From the NCBI RefSeq assembly GCF_900112375.1, contig NZ_FOLS01000032.1:1-64000 (forward strand): a DNA stretch of 64,000 nt. Reading direction: 5' to 3'. A program made the translations under genes and the position numbers. The stretch comes from Pseudomonas citronellolis (lineage in GTDB: Bacteria > Pseudomonadota > Gammaproteobacteria > Pseudomonadales > Pseudomonadaceae). This document shows, piece by piece, positions 1 to 10,094 of the stretch. The notes below the pieces were generated by a model. The model ran no database searches and was not told the origin of the DNA. It worked only from the letters and a program-made list of their open reading frames with translations. Position 1 is the stretch's first letter, and each line of letters begins with the position of its first letter.

Positions 1-42
1 AAGCACCCACACGAATTGCTTGATTCAACTTGTTAAAGAGCA
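1..42 (-). promoter_or_regulatory. rRNA leader antitermination boxA and boxC-like sequence
   Basis: The complement of 30-42 reads TGCTCTTTAACAA, the bacterial rRNA boxA that loads the Nus antitermination complex. It is followed by a boxC-like TCGTGTGGGTGCTT (complement of 1-14). The 16S gene itself must start just outside the window to the left; none of it is visible here. Confidence 0.85.
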
Positions 43-77
43 GTTGGTTGATTCTTTCGTCTCAACCGAGGCCGCGC

Positions 78-105
78 ATTCTACGCCAACCTCTTATTTC
101 GTCAA
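78..105 (-). promoter_or_regulatory. rRNA operon promoter P3
   Basis: Read leftwards, TTGACG (100-105), a 16 bp spacer, TAGAAT (78-83) and a GCGCGG discriminator. It is the promoter closest to the boxA element and completes a three-promoter array. Confidence 0.75.
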
Positions 106-185
106 GCGTTATTTTCAGAATTTTTCGTTCCTACTCAACCGCTTGCGCTGTCGATCGGCCGGAGCTTCTCGTCAGCGGGAGGCGC

Positions 186-213
186 ATTCTACAGCGATCA
201 AACTCGCTGTCAA
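186..213 (-). promoter_or_regulatory. rRNA operon promoter P2
   Basis: Read leftwards, TTGACA (208-213), a 16 bp spacer, TAGAAT (186-191) and a GCGCC discriminator. Same spacing and same discriminator type as the promoters on either side, so it belongs to a tandem array driving the rRNA operon to the left. Confidence 0.75.
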
Positions 214-371
214 GCACCTCGGCGATCTTCCTTTTGGCTCGCTGCCGGAGCAGCTGTCGAACCCAAAGGCGGCGAGTGAATCACCGGCCTGATCACCACT
301 CTCAACTTCTAACCCGCTTAAGTGCTTGATTTTCAAGCTCTTTCAGCGCTTCGTCGCTGGGAGTGGTGCGC

Positions 372-394
372 ATTATAGGGACTTCAGAATGCCC
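372..394 (-). promoter_or_regulatory. rRNA operon promoter P1
   Basis: Extent is 372-399. Read leftwards, a -35 TTGACG (394-399) and a perfect -10 TATAAT (372-377) are separated by 16 bp and followed by a GC-rich GCGC discriminator. It lies just downstream of tyrS, which in P. aeruginosa is followed by an rRNA operon. The GC discriminator is typical of promoters under stringent control. Confidence 0.8.
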
Positions 395-416
395 GTCAAC
401 ACTTTTCTGAAAGTTT

Positions 417-1616
417 TCACTCGGCCAGCAAAGTGACCTTCGCGAACGCCTTCTTGCCGGCCTGCACTATATGAGTAGCACCGACCTTGAAGACGAAGCT
501 GCGATCCACGGCATGGCCATCGATACGCACGCCACCAGCGCCCAGCAGGTCGCGAGCCACGGCGGAGTTCTTCACCAGACCGGCACGGTTCAGCACGGCG
601 CCGATGGGAAGGTCCTCGGTGGCGGCCACTTCCACTTCCGGGATGTCTTCCGGCAGTTCGCCTTCCTTCAGGCGATTGCCTGCGGACTTGTGGGCATTGG
701 CGGCGGCTTCTTCGCCATGGAAGCGGGCGACGATCTCTTCCGCCAGCTTGATCTTGACGTCACGCGGGTTGGCACCAGCCTCGACATCCTTGCGCAGGGC
801 ATTGATCTCGTCCATCGAGCGGAAGCTGAGCAGCTCGAAGTAACGCCACATCAAAGTGTCCGGAATGGAAACGAGCTTGCTGTACATGACACCCGGCGCT
901 TCCTGAATGCCGATGTAGTTGCCCAGGGACTTGGACATCTTCTTCACGCCATCCAGGCCTTCCAGCAGCGGCATGGTCAGGATGCACTGCGGCTCCTGGT
1001 CATAGGCGCGCTGCAGCTCGCGCCCCATGAGCAGGTTGAACTTCTGGTCGGTACCGCCCAGCTCCACGTCGGCGCGCAGCGCCACCGAGTCGTAGCCCTG
1101 CACCAGCGGATAGAGGAACTCGTGGATGGCGATGGACTGATTGCTGGCATAGCGTTTGCTGAAGTCATCGCGCTCGAGCATACGGGCGACGGTGTACTGG
1201 GAGGCGAGACGAATGAAATCGGCCGGAGTCAGCTTGTCCATCCAGGTGGAGTTGAATGCCACCTCGGTCCTGGCCGGGTCGAGGATCTTGAAGACCTGGG
1301 ATTTGTATGTCTCGGCGTTCTCCAGCACCTGCTCGCGGGTCAGCGGCGGACGGGTGGCGCTCTTGCCGCTGGGGTCGCCGATCATCCCGGTGAAGTCCCC
1401 GATGAGGAAGATCACCTGATGACCGAGGTCCTGGAACTGACGCAGCTTATTAATGAGGACGGTATGCCCGAGGTGCAGGTCCGGCGCGGTCGGGTCGAAA
1501 CCCGCCTTGATCCGCAGTGGCTGGCCGCGCTTGAGCTTCTCGACCAGCTCAGCCTCCACCAGAAGTTCATCCGCACCACGCTTGATCAGCGCCAGCTGCT
1601 CTTCGACCGACTTCAT
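417..1616 (-). CDS. tyrS: tyrosyl-tRNA synthetase
   Basis: Charges tRNA-Tyr with tyrosine in the cytoplasm. The 399-residue protein shows the class I signature HLGH at 48-51, a KMSKS loop around residue 230 and a C-terminal S4-type RNA-binding region. It is very similar to the P. aeruginosa enzyme called TyrZ, which sits beside an rRNA operon there too. The start was set at the ATG giving MKSVEEQ, 17 codons inside the longest frame, because a GGAACGGGAAC ribosome-binding region lies just ahead of it. It is transcribed towards the rRNA promoters and may read into them. It diverges from the murein endopeptidase gene. Confidence 0.95.
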   Translation of the reverse strand: MKSVEEQLALIKRGADELLVEAELVEKLKRGQPLRIKAGFDPTAPDLHLGHTVLINKLRQFQDLGHQVIFLIGDFTGMIGDPSGKSATRPPLTREQVLENAETYKSQVFKILDPARTEVAFNSTWMDKLTPADFIRLASQYTVARMLERDDFSKRYASNQSIAIHEFLYPLVQGYDSVALRADVELGGTDQKFNLLMGRELQRAYDQEPQCILTMPLLEGLDGVKKMSKSLGNYIGIQEAPGVMYSKLVSIPDTLMWRYFELLSFRSMDEINALRKDVEAGANPRDVKIKLAEEIVARFHGEEAAANAHKSAGNRLKEGELPEDIPEVEVAATEDLPIGAVLNRAGLVKNSAVARDLLGAGGVRIDGHAVDRSFVFKVGATHIVQAGKKAFAKVTLLAE

Positions 1617-1801
1617 CACAGTTCCCGTTCCGTTTTTCCGGCAATCAAAAGGGAACCAACCATACAAGATCGGGCACTAAAAACAAGTTTTGCCCGGCGT
1701 ACGGGGAAATGGCGTCAAACCCTGGGCGATAGACTTGCTTCGAGGGGAATTTGGTTATATTTTAGGCAGTTATTTCACATTCCAAAAACACCACTCATGC
1801 C

Positions 1802-3256
1802 ATGACGCAATCGAATCAGAAAGCGCCCTACTATCCGAAGAGCCATCTGCTGGCCGCAAGCGGTGTAGCAGCGCTCCTCAGCCTGGCTCTGCTGGTGTTC
1901 CCCTCGAGTGAAGTCGAGGCGAAGAAGACCACGCTCAATCTGGAGCTGGACGGCGGTTCCGACCGCATCATTCAGGAAAAGGACGACCTGCGAAGCCCGC
2001 AGGTCACCGAGAACAGCGATTCTCCCTTCGCACGGATCGAAGGGCAGAACGACGACAACCGCGCCGGAAAAGACGCGGAAGAAGAAAAGAAAGCACTCAA
2101 GGCTTCCAACGACACCCAACCCGCCACGCCCGCCGAACCGGCGTGGAAACGCGTGACCGTGGGCAAGGGCGACACCCTTTCCACCGTCTTCGCCAAGGCT
2201 GGCCTGCCGGCCGGCCTGGTGCACGACGTGCTGGCCAGCAGCAAGGACGCCAAGCAGTTCACCCGCCTGGACGTCGGCCACGAAGTCGAGTTCCTGATCA
2301 GCCCGCAAGGCGAGCTGCAGAGCCTACGCATCAAGCAGAGCGACCTGGAGACCATCAGCCTGAACAAGTCCGCCAAGGGCTATGCGTTCAAGCGCGACCT
2401 GGTCAAGCCGGATGTGCACACCGCCTACGCCCATGGCCGCATCGACAGCTCGCTGTTCACCGCGGGCAAGGAAGCCGGCCTGTCCCATGACCTGATCATG
2501 GCCCTGGCGAACATCTTCGGCTACGACATCGACTTCGCCCTCGACCTGCGCGAAGGCGACCAGTTCGACGTGATCTACGAGAAGAAGGTGGTCAACGGCC
2601 GCCAGGTGGACACCGGCAACATCCTCGCCGCGCGCTTCATCAACCGCGGCAAGGAATACACCGCGGTGCGCTTCACCAACAAGACCGGCAACACCAGCTA
2701 CTACCGCGCCGACGGCACCAGCATGCGCAAGGCGTTCATCCGCACCCCGGTGGACTTCGCCCGCATCAGCTCGCGCTTCTCCATGGGGCGCCTGCACCCG
2801 ATCCTGAACAAAATCCGCGCGCACAAGGGCGTCGACTACGCCGCGCCCATCGGCACGCCGATCAAGGCCACCGGCGACGGCAAGGTGCTCGAGGCCGGGC
2901 GCAAGGGCGGCTACGGCAACGCGGTGGTCATCCAGCACGGCTCGACCTACCAGACCGTCTACGGCCACATGAGCCGCTTCGCCAAGGGCATCCGCAGCGG
3001 CGTCGCGGTCAAGCAGGGGCAGATCATCGGCTACGTCGGCATGACCGGCCTGGCCACCGGCCCGCACCTGCACTACGAGTTCCATGTCAACGGCCAGTAC
3101 GTCGACCCGCTGAGCGCCAAGCTGCCGATGGCCGACCCGCTGGCCGGCCCGGACCGCAAGCGTTTCCTGGCCCAGACCCAGCCGCTGATGGCGCGCATGG
3201 ACCAGGAGAAGCCCACCTCCCTGGCCATGAACAAGCAACAAGAGCAGCAGCGCTGA
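1802..3256 (+). CDS. murein DD-endopeptidase, M23 family (MepM-like)
   Basis: Periplasmic metallopeptidase that cuts peptide cross-links in peptidoglycan. The 484-residue protein has an uncleaved-looking signal anchor at about 17-35, a charged linker, an OapA/LysM-like segment around 110-200 and a C-terminal LytM domain. Zinc ligands are visible as HKGVD (His341, Asp345) and HLHYEF (His422/424), so the enzyme should be active. The gene is followed after 3 bp by anmK, so wall cleavage and recycling of the released muramic acid are probably co-transcribed. PAO1 PA0667 is the syntenic homologue (from memory). Confidence 0.9.
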   Translation: MTQSNQKAPYYPKSHLLAASGVAALLSLALLVFPSSEVEAKKTTLNLELDGGSDRIIQEKDDLRSPQVTENSDSPFARIEGQNDDNRAGKDAEEEKKALKASNDTQPATPAEPAWKRVTVGKGDTLSTVFAKAGLPAGLVHDVLASSKDAKQFTRLDVGHEVEFLISPQGELQSLRIKQSDLETISLNKSAKGYAFKRDLVKPDVHTAYAHGRIDSSLFTAGKEAGLSHDLIMALANIFGYDIDFALDLREGDQFDVIYEKKVVNGRQVDTGNILAARFINRGKEYTAVRFTNKTGNTSYYRADGTSMRKAFIRTPVDFARISSRFSMGRLHPILNKIRAHKGVDYAAPIGTPIKATGDGKVLEAGRKGGYGNAVVIQHGSTYQTVYGHMSRFAKGIRSGVAVKQGQIIGYVGMTGLATGPHLHYEFHVNGQYVDPLSAKLPMADPLAGPDRKRFLAQTQPLMARMDQEKPTSLAMNKQQEQQR

Positions 3257-4351
<1,095 letters not shown>

Positions 4352-4359
4352 ACAAACGA

Positions 4360-4385
4360 AAACGCCGCGCAGATGCGCGGCGTTT
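4360..4385. terminator. bidirectional terminator between anmK and erpA
   Basis: An 11-bp perfect stem (4360-4370 with 4375-4385) around a 4-nt loop AGAT, flanked by A-rich sequence on the left and TTT on the right. It sits between two convergent genes and can serve both. Confidence 0.8.
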
Positions 4386-4401
4386 CGTCATTACGGCCGA
4401 C

Positions 4402-4752
4402 TCAGATCGAGAACGACTGTCCGCACCCGCAGGTGGTGGCGGCGTTCGGGTTCTTGATCACGAAGCGCGAACCTTCCAGGCCTTCCTGGTAGTCCACCTC
4501 GGCGCCGGCGAGGTACTGGAAGCTCATCGGGTCGACCACCAGGCTGACACCATCGCGTTCCACCACGGTGTCGTCGTCCGCGGTGTCCTCGTCGAAGGTG
4601 AAGCCGTACTGGAAGCCCGAGCAGCCGCCGCCGGTGACGAAGACGCGCAGTTTCAGACGCGGATTGCCTTCTTCGTCGATCAGCGTCTTCACCTTGTGCG
4701 CGGCCCCGTTGGAGAAGATCAGCGGGGTGGGGGTGAAGGTCTCGATGGTCAT
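4402..4752 (-). CDS. erpA: iron-sulfur cluster insertion protein ErpA
   Basis: A-type carrier that delivers [4Fe-4S] clusters to apo-enzymes. The 116-residue protein has the three family cysteines: Cys44 in GGGCSGFQY and Cys108/Cys110 in TTCGCGQ. Length and motif match ErpA rather than IscA or SufA, and ErpA next to argC is the Pseudomonas arrangement. It is convergent with anmK across a shared terminator. Confidence 0.95.
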   Translation of the reverse strand: MTIETFTPTPLIFSNGAAHKVKTLIDEEGNPRLKLRVFVTGGGCSGFQYGFTFDEDTADDDTVVERDGVSLVVDPMSFQYLAGAEVDYQEGLEGSRFVIKNPNAATTCGCGQSFSI

Positions 4753-4866
4753 GTCAGATGTCTCCCGGCCGAAGCCGTACGTTACAACATTGCGGGCTAT
4801 TATCCGCTTACCCGAGAAAAATGGTCAACTAAGCCAGGTCAATCCTTCGTCGAACATCCTTCGGGA

Positions 4867-4889
4867 CGGGCTCCCGCAGCGGGAGCCCG
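4867..4889 (-). terminator. possible argC terminator hairpin
   Basis: A GC-rich inverted repeat (4867-4877 with 4879-4889) lies just after the argC stop codon in the direction of transcription. There is no U-tract behind it, so it may only be an RNA 3'-end stabiliser. Confidence 0.4.
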
Positions 4890-4898
4890 GGGCCAACC

Positions 4899-5933
4899 TC
4901 AGGGCAGCAGGGCCACGTTGGACAGGCCGAGGCGCTCGTCCAGGCCGAAGAGGATGTTCATGTTCTGGATCGCCTGGCCGGAAGCGCCCTTGACCAGGTT
5001 GTCGATCACCGACAGCACCACCACCAGGTCGCCGCCCTGCGGACGGTGCACGGCGATGCGGCAGACGTTGGCGCCGCGCACGCTACGGGTCTCCGGGTGG
5101 CTGCCGGCCGGCATCACGTCGACGAAGGGTTCGTTGGCGTAACGCTCCTCGAACAGCTTCTGCAGGTCCACGCCGCGATCGGCCACCTGGGCGTAGAGGG
5201 TGGCGTGGATGCCGCGGATCATCGGCGTCAGGTGCGGAACGAAGGTCAGGCCGACATCGCCCTTGGCGGCGCGGCGCAGGCCCTGGCTGATTTCCGGCAG
5301 GTGGCGGTGGCCCTTGACCGAGTAGGCCATCATGCTCTCGCCGGCCTCGCAGAACAGCGAACCGACCTTGGCGCCGCGGCCGGCACCGCTGACGCCGGAC
5401 TTGCAGTCGGCGATCAGCCGCGAGGTATCGACCAGGCCGGCTTCCAGCAGCGGGATGAAGCCCAGCTGGGCGGCGGTCGGGTAGCAGCCGGGCACGGCGA
5501 TCAGGCGCGCCGATTTGATCGCCTCGCGGTTCACTTCCGGCAGGCCGTAGACGGCTGCGGGCAGCAGTTGCGGCGCGCCGTGGGGCTGGCCGTACCACTT
5601 GGCCCATTCCTCGGCATCCTGCAGGCGGAAGTCGGCGGACAGGTCGATGACGCGGGTGCCGGTGGCCAGCAGCTCGCCGGCCAGGGCATGGGCCACGCCG
5701 TGCGGGGTGGCGAAGAACACCACGTCGCAGGCGCCCAGGCGCTGCACGTCCGGCACGCTGAAGGACAGGTAGTCGTAGTGGCCTCGCAGGTTCGGGTACA
5801 TCTCGGCGACCTTCACGCCCTCCTCGGAGCGCGAGGTGATCACCTCGACGCGCGCCTCGGGATGCTGGGCCAGCAAGCGCAGCAGCTCCACACCCGTGTA
5901 ACCCGTACCACCTACGATACCGACCTTGATCAT
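4899..5933 (-). CDS. argC: N-acetyl-gamma-glutamyl-phosphate reductase
   Basis: NADPH-dependent reduction of N-acetylglutamyl-phosphate to the semialdehyde, third step of arginine synthesis. The 344-residue protein has the Rossmann motif GGTGYTG (8-14) and the catalytic cysteine Cys150 in the VPGCYPTA signature. It lies upstream of erpA on the same strand, with a 146-bp gap holding a hairpin, so the two are probably separate units. It is divergent from hemJ. Confidence 0.95.
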   Translation of the reverse strand: MIKVGIVGGTGYTGVELLRLLAQHPEARVEVITSRSEEGVKVAEMYPNLRGHYDYLSFSVPDVQRLGACDVVFFATPHGVAHALAGELLATGTRVIDLSADFRLQDAEEWAKWYGQPHGAPQLLPAAVYGLPEVNREAIKSARLIAVPGCYPTAAQLGFIPLLEAGLVDTSRLIADCKSGVSGAGRGAKVGSLFCEAGESMMAYSVKGHRHLPEISQGLRRAAKGDVGLTFVPHLTPMIRGIHATLYAQVADRGVDLQKLFEERYANEPFVDVMPAGSHPETRSVRGANVCRIAVHRPQGGDLVVVLSVIDNLVKGASGQAIQNMNILFGLDERLGLSNVALLP

Positions 5934-6118
5934 CTGTCCGTCACTCCGCCAATAAGGGGCTCACTCAGAACCGCCAATGATAAGAGCGCGGGCCCCGCAT
6001 GAACAGGCCGAAGCGCCGCGGGCGACGAGTCGCCGGCAGGGGCGTGCGACTTCGCGGGGATGACGCTGGCACGGGGCTGCCACTACTATCAGCGCAACCG
6101 TGACCCGAGGAGCTATCG

Positions 6119-6544
6119 ATGCTGTATCTGTGGATAAAGGCCCTGCACATAGTCGCAGTGGTCTGCTGGTTCGCCGGCCTGTTCTACCTGCCGCGCCTGT
6201 TCGTCTACCACGCCATGAGCGAGGACGCCGCCAGCCGCGAGCGCTTCCAGGTGATGGAGCGCAAGCTGTACCGCGGCATCATGGGCCCGTCGATGATCCT
6301 CACCATCCTCCTCGGCGCCTGGATGCTCTACCTGACCCCGGGCTGGCTAAGCCAGGGCTGGCTGCACGCCAAGCTGACCCTGGTGGTCCTGCTGATCGGC
6401 TACCACCACGCCTGCGGCGCCATGCTCAAGCGTTTCGCCCGTGGCGAGAACCGCCGCGGCCACGTGTTCTTCCGCTGGTTCAACGAAGTCCCTGTGCTTT
6501 TCCTGCTGGCCATCGTCATTCTGGTCGTGGTCAAACCTTTCTAA
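6119..6544 (+). CDS. hemJ: protoporphyrinogen IX oxidase HemJ
   Basis: Membrane enzyme oxidising protoporphyrinogen IX to protoporphyrin IX in haem synthesis. The 141-residue protein is almost entirely membrane-embedded, with four hydrophobic segments. It carries the HemJ signatures: an early KALHIVAVVCWFAGLFYLPR stretch with the conserved His10, and a conserved lysine in HAKLTLVVLL. A GAGG ribosome site precedes the ATG. The next gene starts 19 bp downstream. Confidence 0.85.
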   Translation: MLYLWIKALHIVAVVCWFAGLFYLPRLFVYHAMSEDAASRERFQVMERKLYRGIMGPSMILTILLGAWMLYLTPGWLSQGWLHAKLTLVVLLIGYHHACGAMLKRFARGENRRGHVFFRWFNEVPVLFLLAIVILVVVKPF

Positions 6545-6563
6545 GTCCTGCCCGGAGCCTCCC

Positions 6564-7532
6564 ATGTCCTTGCCCGCCCTGCTCGACCGCCGTCTGCGCC
6601 TGCCCCTGGTGGCGGCGCCCATGTTTCTGGTGTCCAACCCGCAACTGGTGCTGGCCTGCTGCCACAGCGGCATCGTCGGCAGCTTCCCGGCGCTGAACCA
6701 GCGCGAGAGCAGCGGCTTCAAGGCCTGGCTGGAAGAGATCGAGGCCGGCCTGGCCAACGCCCCGCAAGCGGCGCCCTACGCCGTGAACCTCATCGTCCAC
6801 CACAGCAACCCGCGCCTGCAGGCGGACCTTGCGCTGTGCGTGGAGCACCGCGTGCCCATCGTCATCACCAGCCTGGGTGCGGTGCGCGAGGTGGTCGACG
6901 CGGTGCACAGCTATGGCGGCCTGGTGTTCCATGACGTGACCACTCGCCGCCATGCGGAGAAGGCCGCCGAAGCCGGGGTCGACGGGCTCATCGCGGTGGC
7001 CGCCGGCGCCGGTGGCCATGCCGGCACCTGGAGCCCCTTCGCACTGGTCGCGGAGATCCGCCAGTTCTTCGACAAGACGCTGCTGCTGGCGGGCTGCATC
7101 AACCGCGGGCACGAGATCCTGGCGGCGCAGATCCTCGGCGCCGACCTCGCCTACCTCGGCACGCGCTTCATTGCCACCCGCGAGAGCAACGCCTCCACCG
7201 CCTACAAGAAGATGCTGCTGGAAGCCCGCGCCGCCGACATCATCCACACCCCCGCGGTCTCCGGCGTGCCGGCCAGCTTCATGCGCCAGAGCCTGGAGGC
7301 CGCCGGCTTCGACATGGCGCGCCTGAACGAGAAGGGCGAGCTGAACTACGGCGAGAAACTCAAGCCGGTCAACGACGAGGCCAAGGCCTGGAAGACCGTC
7401 TGGTCCGCAGGCCAAGGCGTGGGCAACATCAGCGACCTGCCGTCGGTGGACGAGCTGGTGGCGCGCCTGGACCAGGAATACCGCGACGCGCTCCAGCGCG
7501 GCGGCGCCCTGCCCGGCCTGCTGCGCCCCTGA
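6564..7532 (+). CDS. nitronate monooxygenase-family flavoprotein
   Basis: Predicted FMN-dependent oxidase of nitronates such as propionate 3-nitronate, a detoxification role. The 322-residue protein is a TIM barrel; the AAGAGGHAGTWSP segment and the LLLAGCINRGHEILAAQ segment match the FMN-phosphate-binding and active-site histidine regions of the family. The start was moved to the ATG giving MSLPALLD, after the hemJ stop and a GGAG site. The substrate is not known from sequence. Probably co-transcribed with hemJ. Confidence 0.85.
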   Translation: MSLPALLDRRLRLPLVAAPMFLVSNPQLVLACCHSGIVGSFPALNQRESSGFKAWLEEIEAGLANAPQAAPYAVNLIVHHSNPRLQADLALCVEHRVPIVITSLGAVREVVDAVHSYGGLVFHDVTTRRHAEKAAEAGVDGLIAVAAGAGGHAGTWSPFALVAEIRQFFDKTLLLAGCINRGHEILAAQILGADLAYLGTRFIATRESNASTAYKKMLLEARAADIIHTPAVSGVPASFMRQSLEAAGFDMARLNEKGELNYGEKLKPVNDEAKAWKTVWSAGQGVGNISDLPSVDELVARLDQEYRDALQRGGALPGLLRP

Positions 7533-7635
7533 ACGGGGCTCGCAAATCCACGCATGCTGGCTTGTTGCCCTCAGGGCCTGCGATTAGGCTGTAGCCAAAA
7601 GCTGCAGCCCAATCAACCGACAAGGACGCCCCTCG

Positions 7636-8736
7636 ATGGATGAACCGCGCTACAAGATCGTGTTCGACGGCACGCTGATGCCGCAAACGCCACTGGAAAC
7701 CGCCAAGGAGAACCTCGCCCGCCTGTTCAAGAGCGACCTGGCGCGCATCGAGGCGTTGTTCAGCGGGCAACTGGTCGTGCTCAAGCGCGACCTTTCCGAG
7801 GGCGAGGCCGACAAGTACCTGCAGGCCCTGCACAACGCCGGCGCCCAGGCGCGCAAGGAGTCCGACCTGGTATCCAGCCTGTCGCTGGTGGAGACCGAGG
7901 ACCACCCCAGCGCCGAGACCCAAGCCGCGGAACAAGCGACCAGCGCCGAGCGGATGACCTGCCCGAAGTGCGGGCACGAGCAGGCCAAAGCCAGCGAGTG
8001 CAGCGCCTGCGGCATCATCATCGACAAGTACCTGGCGCGCCAGGCCGAGCTGTCCGCGACCCAGCCCATCGCCGCGGCGCCGGCCGCCACTGCCAGCTCC
8101 AGCTCCAGCAACGCTGTCCAATCGCCCTACGCTACCCCGCAGGCACCGGTCGGCGAGGCGCTGCCGGAATACGGCGAGCTGCAGTACTTCACAGTCCAGG
8201 GGCGCATCGGCCGCGTCCGCTACCTGGGCTGGAGCATGGGCATGATCCTCGCCATGATCCCGCTGTTCATCCTCTTCGCCGCCCTCACTGCGGCCTCCCA
8301 GACGCTGGGCGCCCTGGTGCTGATCGCCGCCTGCGTCGGCATGGTCGTGGTCAGCATCTTCTTCGGCGTCCAGCGCCTGCACGACATCGGCTGGTCCGGC
8401 TGGCTGTGGCTGCTCAACTTCGTGCCCGTGGTGGGCAGCGTCATGGCCCTGCTGATGCTGCTGGTGCCGGGCAGCGTCGGCGCCAACCGCTACGGCCCGC
8501 CACCGCCGCCGAACAGCCGTGGCGTGGTGGCCCTGGCCTGGGCGTCGATCCTGGTGCCCATCGTCGGCATCCTCGCCGCGATCGCCATCCCGGCCTACCA
8601 GGGCTATCTCACCCGCGCCCAGGAAGCGGCCTACAGCCAGGACCAGAGCTACGACCCGGCCGCGACCGCCGAGCCCCAGGCCTACGACGACGAGGACGCG
8701 GCCGCCGTCGAAACCGACGAGCCCTCGGAGCAATAG
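7636..8736 (+). CDS. DUF805 membrane protein with zinc ribbon and pilin-like tail
   Basis: Function unknown. In order, the 366-residue protein has: an N-terminal soluble region (1-90) resembling a small ligand or peptide-binding fold; a zinc ribbon with CPKC (Cys109, Cys112) and CSAC (Cys122, Cys125); a Ser/Ala linker; a DUF805 region with about four membrane segments (180-290, including GRIGRVRY and QRLHDIGWSGW); and a final hydrophobic segment (296-331). That last segment reads like the N-terminal helix of a type IV pilin (GILAAIAIPAYQGYLTRAQ). The tail is acidic. It stands alone between two small gaps. Confidence 0.8.
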   Translation: MDEPRYKIVFDGTLMPQTPLETAKENLARLFKSDLARIEALFSGQLVVLKRDLSEGEADKYLQALHNAGAQARKESDLVSSLSLVETEDHPSAETQAAEQATSAERMTCPKCGHEQAKASECSACGIIIDKYLARQAELSATQPIAAAPAATASSSSSNAVQSPYATPQAPVGEALPEYGELQYFTVQGRIGRVRYLGWSMGMILAMIPLFILFAALTAASQTLGALVLIAACVGMVVVSIFFGVQRLHDIGWSGWLWLLNFVPVVGSVMALLMLLVPGSVGANRYGPPPPPNSRGVVALAWASILVPIVGILAAIAIPAYQGYLTRAQEAAYSQDQSYDPAATAEPQAYDDEDAAAVETDEPSEQ

Positions 8737-8744
8737 CCCACGGC

Positions 8745-8774
8745 AATGGGGCGCGCTAGAATCCGCGCCCCATT
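8745..8774. repeat. perfect inverted repeat with a -10-like loop
   Basis: Perfect 11-bp arms (8745-8755 and 8764-8774) enclose the loop CTAGAATC, which contains TAGAAT. It lies between the DUF805 gene and the SDR gene. It could be a terminator for the first or an operator overlapping the -10 of the second; there is no T-tract. Confidence 0.5.
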
Positions 8775-8788
8775 CCGGAGACCCATCG

Positions 8789-9580
8789 ATGCCACGCTAT
8801 GCCCTGATCACCGGCGCCTCCAGCGGTATCGGCCTCGCCCTGGCCGAGGCCCTGGCGCGCCGCGGCCAGGCCCTGATCCTGGTGGCGCGCCAGCGCGATG
8901 CCCTGGAAAGCATCGCCTACGAGCTGGCCCAGCGTTTCGGCGTGGACGTGCTGTTCCGTATCTGCGACCTGTCCGAGCCGCTGCAGCTGTCCGGGCTGCT
9001 GCATGAGCTGGAGCAGTCCGGCCGGCAGATCGAGCTGCTGGTGAACAATGCCGGCTTCGGCAGCGGCGGCGCCTTCGTCGAGCAGGACTGGTCCCGCGAG
9101 CAGGAGATGATCGAGCTCAACGTCCTCGCCCTGGCGCGCCTGTGCCACGCCATCGGCGGGCAGATGGCGCGCGGCGGCGGCGGGCAGATCCTCAACGTGG
9201 CATCGGTGGTCGGCTTCATGCCCGGCCCCTGGATGAGCAACTACTACGCCAGCAAGGCCTACGTCCTGCACCTGTCCGAAGCGCTGCGCTCCGAGCTCAA
9301 GCGCCACGGCGTCAAGGTCTCGGTGCTGTGCCCGGGGCCGACGCGCACGGCCTTCTTCCGCAATGCCAGCGTGGAGGCCGCCCGCCTGGACGGCAGCAAG
9401 CTGATGATGAGCCCCGAGGAAGTGGCGCTGATCACGGTGAAGGCCCTGCGGCGCAACAAGGCCATCATCATTCCCGGCTGGCGCAACCGCCTGATGGCCT
9501 GGAGCCCGCGCCTGGCGCCACGCTGGCTGGTGCGCTGGATCGCCGGGCGAGCCAACCGCTCGGTGTTGCCCAACCCGTAG
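8789..9580 (+). CDS. short-chain dehydrogenase/reductase
   Basis: NAD(P)-dependent oxidoreductase of unknown substrate. The 263-residue protein has the classical SDR elements: TGASSGIG at 8-15 for cofactor binding, an NNAGFG motif, a catalytic serine in NVASVVGF and the YxxxK pair in YYASKAY. The C-terminal extension after residue 220 is basic and could be membrane-associated. The chosen ATG follows a GGAG site. Similar SDRs act on acyl chains or steroids, but nothing here decides. Confidence 0.85.
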   Translation: MPRYALITGASSGIGLALAEALARRGQALILVARQRDALESIAYELAQRFGVDVLFRICDLSEPLQLSGLLHELEQSGRQIELLVNNAGFGSGGAFVEQDWSREQEMIELNVLALARLCHAIGGQMARGGGGQILNVASVVGFMPGPWMSNYYASKAYVLHLSEALRSELKRHGVKVSVLCPGPTRTAFFRNASVEAARLDGSKLMMSPEEVALITVKALRRNKAIIIPGWRNRLMAWSPRLAPRWLVRWIAGRANRSVLPNP

Positions 9581-9657
9581 CCCCAGCGCGCCAGGCTGGG
9601 TTCCCCGGCCGCGGCCGGCTAAACTGCGGACCATCGCCCCGTACCGGAGGACATCCC

Positions 9658-9996
9658 ATGGACTGCCTGTTCTGCAAGATCGCCGCGGGGGAAATCCCGG
9701 CGCGCAAGCTCTACGAAGACGACCAGGTCATCGCCTTCCACGATATCGGCCCGCAGGCGCCGGTGCATTTCCTGGTGGTGCCGAAACGGCATATCGCCAC
9801 CCTCAACGACTTGGAGGAAGCCGACAAGCCGCTGGCCGGGCACATCCTCCTCACCGCCCAGCGCCTGGCCGCCGAGCAGGGCTGCGCGGAAGGCTTCCGC
9901 GTGGTGATGAACTGCAACGACCTGGGCGGCCAGACCGTGCACCACATCCACATGCACGTCCTCGGCCAGCGCCAGATGCACTGGCCGCCGGGCTGA
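9658..9996 (+). CDS. HIT-family nucleotide hydrolase (HinT-like)
   Basis: Small purine-nucleotide phosphoramidase. The 112-residue protein has an N-terminal CLFCKIAAGEIPA, which suggests a metal-binding pair of cysteines, and the histidine triad HHIHMH near the C terminus. Length and motifs fit HinT. A GGAGG ribosome site precedes the ATG. Confidence 0.9.
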   Translation: MDCLFCKIAAGEIPARKLYEDDQVIAFHDIGPQAPVHFLVVPKRHIATLNDLEEADKPLAGHILLTAQRLAAEQGCAEGFRVVMNCNDLGGQTVHHIHMHVLGQRQMHWPPG

Positions 9997-10094
9997 GCCG
10001 CCAAGCGCAGGGCGGCCATGCAGCCGCCCCGCCGCAAGACCTGTCATCGGCAATCCGTTAAACTGGCCGCTGTTTTCCCTTTCGGAGGTGCGCC

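Noticed and set aside
1735-1760. Possible endopeptidase promoter (TTGCTT and TATATT-like)
   Set aside because: The spacing is only about 15 bp, too short to support a call.
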